A DNA stretch of 64,000 bases from Tyto alba (Eukaryota > Chordata > Aves > Strigiformes > Tytonidae). A model generated the notes under the pieces. The model was not told where the DNA came from. It did not search any database and worked only from the letters and a program-made list of their open reading frames with translations. The stretch spans positions 9,785,989 to 9,849,988 of the forward strand of contig NW_024881322.1 in NCBI RefSeq assembly GCF_018691265.1, written 5' to 3'. The position numbers and the translations under genes are program-made. Numbering within the stretch: position 1 is the stretch's first letter; each line of letters begins with the position of its first letter. Positions 52,780-64,000 of this stretch are shown piece by piece.

Positions 52780-55700
52780 ACGAAGCCGCTTTCTGTTTTA
52801 TAGCTAATTGTTTCAGTTGTGGGCTGCAAGCAGAGTTCAATTCCCAGAAAGAGAACACTGTCAGGTTCTAAATGTGACTGTGTACCTTAGGTGTAAAATT
52901 GTGCAGTAGCCCATTATTGTATCAGCTGCCACTATTAAGCTAGAAAAAGAAAAAAGGGGGTGGAGAGGCAAAGCATTAACAACAGGAACATCCTAGGACT
53001 CAGCATTTTTTATGCTCGGGGTCACATTTTTGGTACCATATTCTTTTATTTCCAATCTTGTCTTCCTCGGAGATGGTGGTTATTTGGCCAAAATGGTGAA
53101 GAGGCTACATTGTTTTTTATTTGTGTTGATGAACTAAAGCATCCCAATGTAACTGGAATCACTGGAAAATGTAAATGATACAGAAATTTACTTAAATACT
53201 TTTCCCAATCCCAACAGTTGTAAGAAAGAAGGTGGAAAAGACCTCTATAATAGACATTTCATTGAAGGTGACCTACCACCTAGCTCCAAAACAACTAATA
53301 TGGCCTATTCTCTCTCTCTTCTTCTCTCCCTCTCCTTTTCTTGAGGGTTGCCTCATCCCTTCCCCACCCAGGAAGCCAATCTGCAAGCCTTCTCATGACA
53401 CAGCAGGCCTACGTATTGTTCTGAGAAAGAATACACGCACTGGAGGAGGACACATTGGTTCTGGTTATGCTGCAGGACCACCCCAATCATGCACCAGTGA
53501 AGCACCCCATGACCTTGAGCTTTTACTTGACCCAACATTGCTCAACCAACCTCCAAACTGGTATCACTGGTCTAGTTTAAGCCTTAACAGTGTCCATCTA
53601 TGGCCTATCATAAATTTTCAGATACATTACAAAGTATACTTACTCACATTTTAGCTCGTTCAGACCAAAATTTGGCTCTAACACTGACAAATTTGAGTTT
53701 TGAAGGAAGAATCCAAAGAGTCCCTCATTTGGACCCAGTGAGACAGAAAGAAGTTTAACTGAATATCGGGAACAATTTTACGGTTAGCATGTATCACTGG
53801 TTATTCTCGTTTCTCTACAAAACCACTTTTGTTTAAGAAAGTTTCACATTTCCTTTAAAAAACTAGAATCATAGTGCTTTAACTACAAAAGTGTCGTCAG
53901 CTAATAAAATGGGTTTACATCCGTAAACTTTATTGCAGGCCCTTTGCAAGGAAATCTTAACCCTACAGGCTCAAGTTTATTTTTCGCTTGCTCTGAGCCA
54001 CAGAATTGAATTTTCAGTATATCTCGCACCTGCAACATCCCATTCAGTAGGACAGTGTTATTGCTCACATGTGTCAGAGGCGGAAAGCCAGGGAGCAAGA
54101 GTGAAGTTCTCTTGCTTGGTGCAAGGTAGCACAACAAATCTGTGGTGGATGGAGGAACTGAAGCAGACTGTGTCCATCTGACTTAGTCACCAACCATGCC
54201 ATCTGACAGCGTTTTCTCCTTTGCTACTTCTCAGAGACAGCATGCAGCCAGATACAAAGAATATCTTCTTGTTCAAAGTTGGTATTGGTATTTTCAGTCC
54301 AGATATGGCATGTTCCCTCTTCCCTTGACAACATAGGCTGACAGCTACAACAAATCTTGGTTTACAGTTCTGCTTTTCTCACTGTTCACTCTCTTTTGCC
54401 CTCAAACACTGCAAGGATTTGCACCTTGCTTTCATCTCTTGGATTCTGCTGAGTACTTTCTGGCTATTATTCTGCTCTGGTAACACTCAGAGGAACTTTG
54501 ATTCACCTTTCCAGAGCTATAGAGATGAGTCCCTTTACTAGTTTTCCTGTTTTTAATTAAGTATACTAAAGTTCTCCCAAAGATATGACCCTCTATATGA
54601 CATAAGAGAGCAGCAGTTATTTATGTTAAATGAGCATATATCTAATAGGCAGCTAGCTTGCTAGCTAGTACCACGTGTGTCTCTGAAGCCTGTCCCTATG
54701 ATATGCTCTGAGGGTAGCTTCTGAGTGAAATTAATTTGGTCAGTATAGAATTTATTATGCCTAATAGTAAGCTGGAGCAAACCTGAGTGCCCACTGATAT
54801 CAATGAAACGTTACTGGATAGCATCTCTAAACAACTACAGTCTAATTCCTGATACTCACACTGTTGAAAACAGAACCGCTGGTTTTATAGCATTATCCTG
54901 GCATTTTTGCTTCTACATTCCTTTATCTAAGCGACAGAAAGTCCAGTATGGCTCTTGATGACACCAACACAACTGACTGCAGGGGGTTTGGATTATCATG
55001 TTTAGAAATTGATGGCTAAGGATCCCGAATTACCACAGGATTAAGAGCAGAGCAGACAGAATCTCACTCAAGTGATCAATTGCTGCTGTCAAACACACAC
55101 AGTTTAATCTTCCTTTCTATCAAACCTGAAAATACGCATAAAATAGTGGAAATCTGCTCCTCTTCTTCCTTTTTGAACCCATACCTTTTTACGGGTAAAA
55201 TATTTTCAGAACTCAACTCCTCCTCAAGACTGATACCAGCAGGAAAATAATTTGAATGGTAGGTAACATCTTTAGGCTGCTGTACAGCCTTGTTTCACTT
55301 ACACATTTGTCAGTATGGTGTATGCATTAATTTAGCTACATTTTTTTGAAGATGCCTTTTAAGTCTGCCTAGAATCACAGGAAAAATAAAAATAACCTGG
55401 CAATACAGAGATCTGAATGTTCTGCAGAAATTTACATTTCCAGTGATGAGCCCGTGAATTGTATTAGTAAGAAGCCTAGGATTACAGGGCAAACCAAAAG
55501 GCGAAGTATTCCTAGATTATTTATAACATCTATACACACAGAACAAACCATTTTTGTTTTTACATTAGCAATACCAAGCATTCTGGTTATCTCTTCCTAT
55601 TACATAAGCCTGGGTTTTCTGATAATTTCTAATTTGATGCATGCGTACTAGTGTCATATTAAAAAACCTTCCTGTCTCCAAGACCAAAGGACTCAGCTTT

Positions 55701-58700
55701 CCCAAGAAACCTCATACACTTTTCAAAGTAGCTCAAATCATGTTTGGATAGCAATTGCATATTGGAGTAATCCCACTGAAACCCATACAATGGCTCCTGT
55801 GACTAGTTCTGCTTAGCACAATGGAGAACTACAGATTTTTTTATTAAGCAACCTGTTCCTAGATATAAATTAAATGCATTTTGGTTAATTATCTTCTCGT
55901 TTTCTGACATACATAGAGAAAACTGAAGAAACACAAAACTACATTGTAAAAACTGTAACCAAGACCTTTTTTTTCTTAATATATACAATAATGTAGCAGC
56001 CTCCTTTTCAGCCATTATATCAGGACTTGTGCCAGTCCACTGCAGAGTTAAAATAAATGTAAAATGTTACAAGCAGAATTAAAGAGCTAAGCATTCACAG
56101 CAGGGCTTGGTTATCAACCTATCATGATCTCAAATGCACACGTCTACTTCTGCTGAGTCAATGTGGTTTTAAAAATAGTGGATTCTTTTTCAAAAAAAGA
56201 TTCCCTACATCTTTAAGGCTGCAAGGGTTAGCATGGACTATTTATAGGCATCAATGAAAACGAGGAAGCCTTACTCTGCTCTCCTACTGTTTGCTGCTTG
56301 CAAGAGGAGCTTGCAGGTTTTCAGCAAAATCTCTGCCATCTCTTGACAAAACTGGAATTATCAACAGGGGACAATTGAATGGCAGCAAGATAAATCAGTG
56401 CTGTTACAGGATGCCTTGGAATGATGAAACAATTTGATTGACTGTGCTGCTGTGGACGGTAGCAGCCAACTTGGCTTCAAGTACTTTCTGTCTCCTTCTT
56501 TCTCCCTGCATCCTGAGATCAAGGCACATAACAAGCTGTTACCCCTGGTGGAACAAACATTCTTTTTTATATATTGGGAATCAAAATTGTTGCTTGTTTT
56601 TCAACTGACTCACATAGAGCTCTTTGACATCTTTCATTTTCTTTAGGAGGAGGTGCCTTTTGACTGACTTCATGGTACAATTTGTCCACTTCACTCCAGA
56701 AGGAAGACATCCCCTTCATTCTGGGAAGCAGCCTGAAACTGATGGGAGTTTTAGCCCTTGTTTCAACGCAGCAAAGGTTTCACCTTCTGCGCTGTGGTTC
56801 CTTTTAAGCACCCCCTGAGTTTTCACCCTAAGCACAATGTTAATATAAGGAACGAATGCTGCTGAGGTGACTGGAATGGCAAAGCAGGACCCTGTGCTCT
56901 GCACCAGAACTCCCACACAACCTATTGTGTTCACCTTTCATGGGTGCTCTGTGGCACTGGCCACAGATAGATGCTCCAAATGGACTGTGGCATCAGAGAT
57001 GCACAATACCCTCATTAGGTTACACGGTTTGACAGCACTAACGATGCAGAGGCAATGATGAGGACACCAGAGCAAGGGCATGATCTGAAGGGATCTAGAT
57101 TCAGGCCCAGGTGTCTCTGCCTGTGCAAGAGATCGTGATGGAATATGCACATTTCTTTACAATCACAAGAACTACTGACCGATTATCTCTTGGCAGCTCA
57201 CTACTGCAAGCCTCAACAACCTCTGGGATTTTGGTGCAATAACGCTTTTAAATCATAGCTCAGGAGAAGTTTTGAAACAAGCAGCAACTGAGTTCTGGTT
57301 TTAAGTTTCAAATCATATAATTGGCTGTGAGGCTTTCTTATGCTTTTCACATTACAAATCTGTCATGTATCTCTCGGAAAGAAACAAGTTTCATTCGATT
57401 ACCAATACCCAATAGCACTTAACAGAATTAGAAGGGTGACTATTTCCTCCTTAGTTGAAACCTGACAGCGAAGCGCTTTATAACCCAAATAATCTGACAC
57501 ACATCCAGAAATTGTTTGTCTTATCAACTCCACGATAAACACTGATGCTTAGATCTGTATGACTGAAACACTTGATATTTACTCCACCAAAGAAATTATT
57601 GGTTGGAAGTTTTTAGCTTCTACCTTAAGTATATAATAAAAATTCAAAGCTTTGAAATTTGCTGGGCTAGAACCTTTAGCAGTGAAAACTGGTATCAGGA
57701 TTGGTGCAAAGTTCAGCTGGAAGTAGAGGCCCATGGCTTTCGAACGATGGAATTCCTGCATGCAAAGGTGGGCTGATACATAATTTCATGCATGAACAAG
57801 CAGAACTTATTTTGAGATTCACTTGTACCTTTTCTGTACCATTAGAAATGAGCATAATTTCACTTGCAATTGAAAATGGGACTGAAGACATTCTAAGCAC
57901 AACCCCAAAACAGTGTGCTGCAATAGAGTGATAATTTGAACAGGGGATTTTAAAAGGTAAGTTGGGAAGCGAGAACAAAGGAATTTATTTGTGAAACAAC
58001 TGTGACTAGACTTTCCACTCTTCTATTAAATATTTAACTGTGTTATAACAGCATTTCAAGGCAGAAAAATTCAAGACCAACTATTAACATATAAATATAA
58101 TCCAACTTCCCATTACAGTTACTAAGCATCAGAAGTATTTCTAACTCAAGCCTTTGCCTATTTATTCTATGCACCAAAGCAGCTAGTGGTATAGAAGTGA
58201 GAGGTTTCACGGACATCATGTACCTCTTTTCAGCTGCAGCTATTTCAAAGTATGACCCTGAGAGCTTGAACAGACCATAAAGAGTCTCGCATTAGGAAGG
58301 CTCCCCTTTCTGAAAGCTGAGTGGAGCTTCTGTCAGCCAAAGGGCTTAATTCCACCCTAAGAAAGGTGGGTATGGGAAGAGGGAGAGGAGAAGGTGCCTT
58401 GTGAAGGTACAGAGAGAGTCAGGAGAAAAGACTGGTTGATCTACGGTCCTTCCCTGGTACATTTTAACAGGTACATTTTAACCCATTGTGTTGAATACAG
58501 GGATCATGAATTATTTTTCTTGCAGAGCAAGGTTCTTCCAGCCACAATGTTCCTCAGCATCATGCTGAATTATCAGATGCAGTGGTGATAACCTTGTGGT
58601 CGTGACAAAAAATAGGTCAGTGCTTCTCATCCTTTTTAGTGGCTTCTGTTAGGCACCAGGCAGAAAACCCAATCTAAAGTTAGAATCTTATTAACTTTCA

Positions 58701-58933
58701 CGGCAAAGCACTTGCAGAGCTATATTTGTAGGGATCTAGAAAATCTATTTTTGTTTATGTTTTCAAGTCTGTTTAATTACCTTGGTGAAGCTAAAAAATA
58801 AAGAAACGCTCTGCTGCTTCTGAACAGAAGAGCTGCAGCTAATCCTGAAAGTCTTCCGTTTGTTTCCAAGATCCGTGGGTGCATGTCTTCTATAAACGTG
58901 AACTCATTCAAATCTTTTCACCATTTCCCCCAC

Positions 58934-58950
58934 TTTTTTTTTTTTTTTTT
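58934..58950 (+). repeat. T17 homopolymer
   Basis: A T run preceded by CCCCCAC and followed by AAA. Confidence 0.87.
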
Positions 58951-59935
58951 AAATCCATTTCATTCTCACAGGCCTCAGAATACAGTGACAGCTTTGATCT
59001 TACTGGAGATAAGGATATGTGGATAGATTCTTTTTCTTGAAATGCAGACTGGGAGTGGATCCAGAGGTCAAGACAGAAGGTTACATATATTTGAAAACCC
59101 TGTTTAAAAGAAAGTCCATTTGTGTGGCTTCTAATACACCTTTGGACGTGAATCTTGAAATATCTAGCTGTGAATGTGATAGATGCTCTCTGTATCATGA
59201 TGTTCCACATCTTAAGAAAGTTGAAGTTCAAAGAGAAGGGAAGACTAAGAGAGTTGGGTTTGTAGCTACGGAACAAGCACTTTCTTTGCCACATCAAAAG
59301 TGCTGATAAAAGCAGTCTACCAATTCAGGATAAGAGTATATTATTTGATGTATTAATTTGACAGTGTGCTAGCATTAATACAAAGATCTCCTTTTCCATG
59401 CCATTACAAGATTGATTTTGTGCATTACAGAGGAGCTTAAAATGCCCAAACTACAGCTAATCAAAGTTCTAGTATATATGAAGGTCATATGTGTCCTCTG
59501 AGGTCTGACTTTTACACATTTTTTTGAAACCACTAAATTCTTTATTAGTGAAACCTGCCAGAATTTTTGTGAAGTCCACAAAAAAGGGATCTATGCCCCA
59601 CAGACTTTTCAAAATGTTGCAGATTTATTACAATACGTATAGGTTCTGCAAGTTACTGATACCTAGGATGCAAATTAATATTTTCATTTTTTCAGAGGGA
59701 ATGTCATGACCCTTACTGTATTGGAACTTTATTTAATTTGTGTCAGGTATGTGTACAGATGATGCTACACTTGAAAGAGTAAGTATGGAAGACAAAACAC
59801 TGTCCAGTTACATGGCTTCTGGTTCTCAATAAAGAACTCAAAACTGACTCTCCCTGATATAAAGCCAATCTTCCTTCTTGTCATCCTTCTCCTTACAGGG
59901 ACATGTCCCTAAGAGGGGCTGTAGTTCCTAATGAT

Positions 59936-59953
59936 GGGGTGGGGTGGGGTGGG
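59936..59953 (+). repeat. (GGGGT)n quadruplex-type repeat
   Basis: Three GGGGT units followed by GGG: four G tracts with single-T loops, the loop length most favourable to a parallel quadruplex. It is on the strand opposite to ELMO1. Confidence 0.85.
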
Positions 59954-62885
59954 TGTGCTTCTTTTTCTTAACAGGGGGACAAAACATCTGGAGGGAAAGA
60001 ACATAGGGCAGAGCAGAAGGAATTTTGCTCCGCTAGAGCAGGGGAGGACCCAGATGCTCCGAGAGAATTACCAGTCATACCACCTCAAGAGAAAGGGAAT
60101 TAATAAAAAATTCTGCCTGTGGTAATCACTGCTCCTGTTCCCACCTTTCCACAGGAGCAGCGTGGGGGCAGGGTATTAATTTATTACAGTATTCTAGTTC
60201 TGTATTCGTTTTACAGTTTTTGCAATTAAGAACAGTAAAAAGTGGTGGTTTGTGGCTGTTTTTTTTAAGAGACAAAATAAATGAGCACTATGAAAGTAGC
60301 ACACTCAGATAGGGGCAGACATGGTTTTAGGGGCCTATGCTGGGCTAGACTCTAATTGCAAATGATAACATATGTAAGGTAGTGACACACGATTCCTCTT
60401 TACGAGACCACTCCTGAACTCCTGCCAAAAATCCCTCTGTATGCCACTTAGTGCTTCAAGACAATGGAAGAATAATGACAGGTCTGTAAAATCTGCTGGA
60501 ATTGACAGTTCTTATTGTTCCAAAAACTTTTTGTGACGCACAGGAGTTTTCAGATTAGCACTGCACAATGTTTAACAAAATGGGTGTCAAGCAAATCAAT
60601 GGGCTTTTCACGATTCACTTGTCTTTGTTTTACTGCTGTTCCATTTTTATTCTGTGCTTCGTGTTGCTTTGTTGTGTGCACTTGCCATCTGAGATGTGAG
60701 TGTGCATGTACTGAACAGGGAGCAAGAGCTTTCTGTGACTTGGCATGATGCTCTATGTGAGCCAACTTTTCCTAAAGATGTTTTTTTTCCAGACACAAAA
60801 ATAAGGAAATGTTCTCATTTGAGCGGTTAATCTCACTTGGAGTTATGACTGTCTGCAATTCATTTGGATGTAAACACATTGAGCCATCTGAAGAAGCGTA
60901 TTTGGTTTGTAGTTTGTGTAAAAGTTGTACCTACTCACTTGAATAATGGAGTGAAAACAAAAATACAACTGAGGCAAAACTGAAGACTGGCAGCTGTAGC
61001 ATCTGCTTAAAACATGAATGACCACAATGTTTTTACTGAGACTGAAGGAGGGTGAAGACCCAGGGAAAGAATGAAATATTCAAGTTTAGTATCTCTGGAC
61101 ACACATAAAACCTCCCCTTCTGGATTTCTGCTCTACACTTCCAGTATAGACTAACATATGGGAATGAGGCTCTGTGAGCAGACGAAGGATAACCCATTAA
61201 GTTCAAAGCCCATGGAAACAAGTGGAGTGTCCATTCCACTCGGGTTTTCAACATTACTGTTGCTGAGGCAAATAGAGAGGAAAAATAGCCTGCTGCCTTT
61301 GTAAAAATCTTGCTCTTCCAAGAAAAACGTATGCATAAGACTGAAGATCAGATCAATGTCTGGTGGCTTCTCGTGTAAGTCAGTGGAGGCATGCCAATTT
61401 GGTCTGGCACCAAGCATTTTAGAAGACATATGAGCCCATCGAACGAAGTGTTTTCCAATGCAACCAATTAAAGCTACCCCAAGATAGCATTTTTCAGTTT
61501 CTGCATCCTTCCAACTGCTGCCAGCATGCCACAGCTCTCACTGAAGCCTACTCACTCCTCTGTTGCTGGAACTCTTATAGACTGGGAATCTGAAACGCCT
61601 CTCCCACATAGATCATCCCCAAGCACTAACGACAAGCAACTGTTCTCTACACCATCAGGTCAAAAATCTAATGCAAGCATGGCTTTCACTGCAACGCGAC
61701 TTTTTCTACCTCAGCAACCACTGTGGTTTGAAGCCCTCAAACAAACTGATCCAATGCACTATCCAAAGCTTAGCAGTTATAGGCTGTCTCTCTCCCTCCC
61801 TGTCCCTTTCCTTTTATCTGCTAATGCACAGGGATAGACAAGCAAACAAATCCCTTCAAACAGGGTTATGGGAGATACAGGAACTCTATCAGTCACACAG
61901 TATTTGCCTAATGCTCGTGACTAAAGTCGAGAGGTTGATGTTGTTTGAACTATACCCCTGGACCACTAACAAGAACTAAAATATTCCTAAGAGTTGCAGT
62001 GACCTTAAAGGACAATGTTCTCCTAGGATTTCACGTTATCAATCAGAAAATAAAGCAGAAGGTAGTAAGTGTAGAATTATAAAACCCAAAAGGTGCAATG
62101 GAGCTTTCAGAACCACCAGCCTGGAACCAGGAACAAACCATGCCCAGGTGTGCAAGAGCCCAAGCTCTCCCTCAGCTTTTTATGGAATATCTCAGCCTAA
62201 ATCAAAGCATGGGGAGTGGGCACATCTCTTTGCCTAGACTGCCATACATGATGGGATTTTCAGCTACATCAGTGCTAAGTGAATACAAATGAATGATACA
62301 AGCCCCTGGGGAAGGTGATATAGCAGCTAAATATCTGCTTCATTTCAAAAATTTCATTCTTGGCACTTGCATCACTGCTAAACAAAAATAAGTAATGCAA
62401 TAAGAGCTAACGGTTATCTCTTTTCTGCATAGATTAGGAAAATTACATTGTTTTTAAGCCCAGTGACACAGGATGCCTGGGGCCATAATTTCAATAAAAG
62501 ACAATTCAAACATCCCTGGGAAACACAGGGAAAAGTGACTTACATCTATGTCTTCAGAAAAGGCAATAATTCAAGCTTAATGAGGGGTCCTCCTGCATTT
62601 GTGATACACTGGGTTAAACACTCGAAAGTACACAGAGGAGCTTAATATAGCCTTCACCAACAGACACTCTCACTGTACCGATGCATTGAATTCTATGTAT
62701 GTTCTGTATTTTTCTAATTTATTTTGATCAAACAGTTTTTGAAAACACTGTCAATTCTTCTTGGCATCAACCCTGAGACAATGCCGACACCTGTAACTGA
62801 AGGCGTAAGCTCCACAGACACACCTTCCTGCAACAACTTGAAAGGCAGTATCTTAAAAGGAAAGCTGACCAGTTAAGACATATCT

Positions 62886-62903
62886 AAAAAAAAAAAAAAA
62901 AAA
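62886..62903 (+). repeat. A18 homopolymer
   Basis: An uninterrupted A run. Confidence 0.87.
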
Positions 62904-64000
62904 TCACACCCTCAGCCTGAGATTCCCAGGCAGCAATGTGACTTCCCAGCAGCTCCCAACACTGGGAAAGGAAGTTGTGCGTTTAGTTCTAAAATGCACA
63001 CAAGACACCAAAAATGGATCCCTCAAAAGCAGCCAGATTCATATGATATTTACATCTAGTTTGGCTACTATAAAATTCCTGATACACATGACTAGCTCAG
63101 GCAGAGAGTGAAAATACAGGAAGTTTTTTCTAAATCTTTTTGTTCCTATTTCTATCCCTTCTCCTATGTATTTTCACAAACCAGTTAAGATAACCACAGC
63201 CTCTGAGAGGGTTAAGCAGAGAGACATCCACGAGCTCCGTGCAGCAAAGCTCCCAGTCTAACGGCAAATACCTGATAAAACATGAACAATGCTGAGCCGA
63301 ATTCATGGCTGGTGTAACTCAAGTAACCCCAGAGGGTTACAGAGGGACAGGCTGCATACATCCCCCCTCCCCCTTCTAAATATACCGTTTCTGCTTCACA
63401 GAATCAAAAGCAGAGTCCCAACAGGCAAAGGAATCAACTTCTAACTCATGCCCCGCAACGGTGGAAAAGGAAACTCTCCACACTTTTCATGTACTCACCT
63501 GTTTCATCAACAAATGGGGAAGCTTTTGAATTAAATGTGTTTTTTAAAAGCTTCCTCCAAAGAAGAAATTAATTAAAACAAAAAAAGAACATAAAGGGCA
63601 GGAAAAGCGATGGTTCTATGTGCTGAACACAGCAATGAATGATGAGCAACTTGTGTTTTCTTGGCTCGGGTTCTGAACTAATGTTTGACAAACCATTGTA
63701 AAAACGTGCCTGTTATTATTATACTGACACCACAGACGCTGGTGGCTACATATGGGCACTGTGGACTTTTGTGCCTGTGATATTCTGCTCCATGTGCTTC
63801 GCTTTCCTTTTCAAACACCTAGGCACTCTGAAATGCCCTGGAGACTAGAGCATCCTTCCACAGACTAATCTTAATAGGCTAAACAACCACCCAAGGCAGT
63901 GCAAACAGCTAACTAGTTTGTCCGATGCCTGAAACCGTTAGGAAGAACACGTCTTGCTACACGCGAAAGAAAACCGAGAAATTCTTCACGCTATTTGCAG

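Larger units (their letters stand above)
11296..64000 (-). other. ELMO1: ELMO1 long intron upstream of exon A (partial, at least 52.7 kb, phase 0)
   Basis: Everything from the acceptor of exon A to the high-coordinate edge appears to be one intron. The preceding exon should encode the segment ending Glu-Asp-Phe-Asn-Lys, with a Phe-Phe-Cys-Ile-Cys core. I searched for its reverse complement under different codon choices and did not find it. A long intron here fits the very large size of the mammalian gene. Human ELMO1 also produces a short transcript beginning inside the gene, so an alternative first exon may lie in this interval. Individual repeats and GC-rich patches are listed separately. 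Confidence 0.78.
48624..64000. other. Unique intronic DNA, no gene seen
   Basis: AT-rich non-coding sequence with the G21 run (49243-49263), T17 tracts (52763-52779 and 58934-58950), a quadruplex-type repeat (59936-59953), A18 (62886-62903) and a C/T tract (about 53311-53339). I found no upstream ELMO1 exon. Frames at 53232-53654 (140 codons) and 59019-59306 (95 codons) are not recognisable proteins. Confidence 0.65.

Noticed and set aside
53232..53654. 140-codon plus-strand frame as a gene or retrocopy
   Set aside because: I recognise no protein family and no poly-A tail or target duplication. It lies next to a simple C/T tract.
59019..59306. 95-codon frame with a fairly balanced composition
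   Set aside because: It looked more protein-like than most, but there is no known domain, no splice support, and a frame of this size is expected by chance in 64 kb.
1..64000. Bacterial-type features such as operons, CRISPR arrays, attachment sites, insertion sequences or phage genes
   Set aside because: The window is vertebrate intronic DNA with spliced exons and a CR1 LINE; no such structures are present.

Overview
The window is vertebrate nuclear DNA, most probably from a bird. It is AT-rich and almost entirely non-coding. Its one recognisable transposon is a 5'-truncated CR1 LINE of the bird/reptile type, and its one recognisable gene is split by very long introns. The gene is ELMO1 (engulfment and cell motility 1), on the minus strand. 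ELMO1 is the partner of DOCK-family proteins in the Rac exchange-factor complex used for phagocytosis and cell migration.

Two coding exons can be read base by base, in transcription order from high to low coordinates. The exon at 11295-11132 corresponds to human residues of about 480 to 534. The exon at 5461-5349 corresponds to about 534 to 572. Both have canonical AG and GT splice sites and matching phases (0, 2, 1), and the joined reading frame is nearly identical to the mammalian protein. The 5.7 kb intron between them lies at 5462-11131. Positions 1-5348 are the start of the next intron, and the following exon (PH-domain core) is not in the window. Positions 11296-64000 are at least 52.7 kb of the intron before the 11.1-11.3 kb exon; I found no further ELMO1 exon there.

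The long intron holds the CR1 fragment (about 11946-12201), many homopolymer and simple-repeat tracts, two guanine-quadruplex-type tracts (11519-11546 and 59936-59953), a pure 21-base G run (49243-49263), and several GC/CpG-rich patches (about 24180-24330, 25621-25780, 27540-27990 and 48420-48620). The patches are the best places to look for an internal promoter. In human, a short ELMO1 isoform starts at a methionine lying in the exon at 11132-11295, and its transcript has to start in or near this intron.

I see no bacterial-type genes, operons, CRISPR arrays, rRNA or tRNA genes. All other open frames are short, lack recognisable domains, often run through homopolymers, and are best explained by chance. 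I found no convincing undescribed system. The observations worth following are regulatory or structural.
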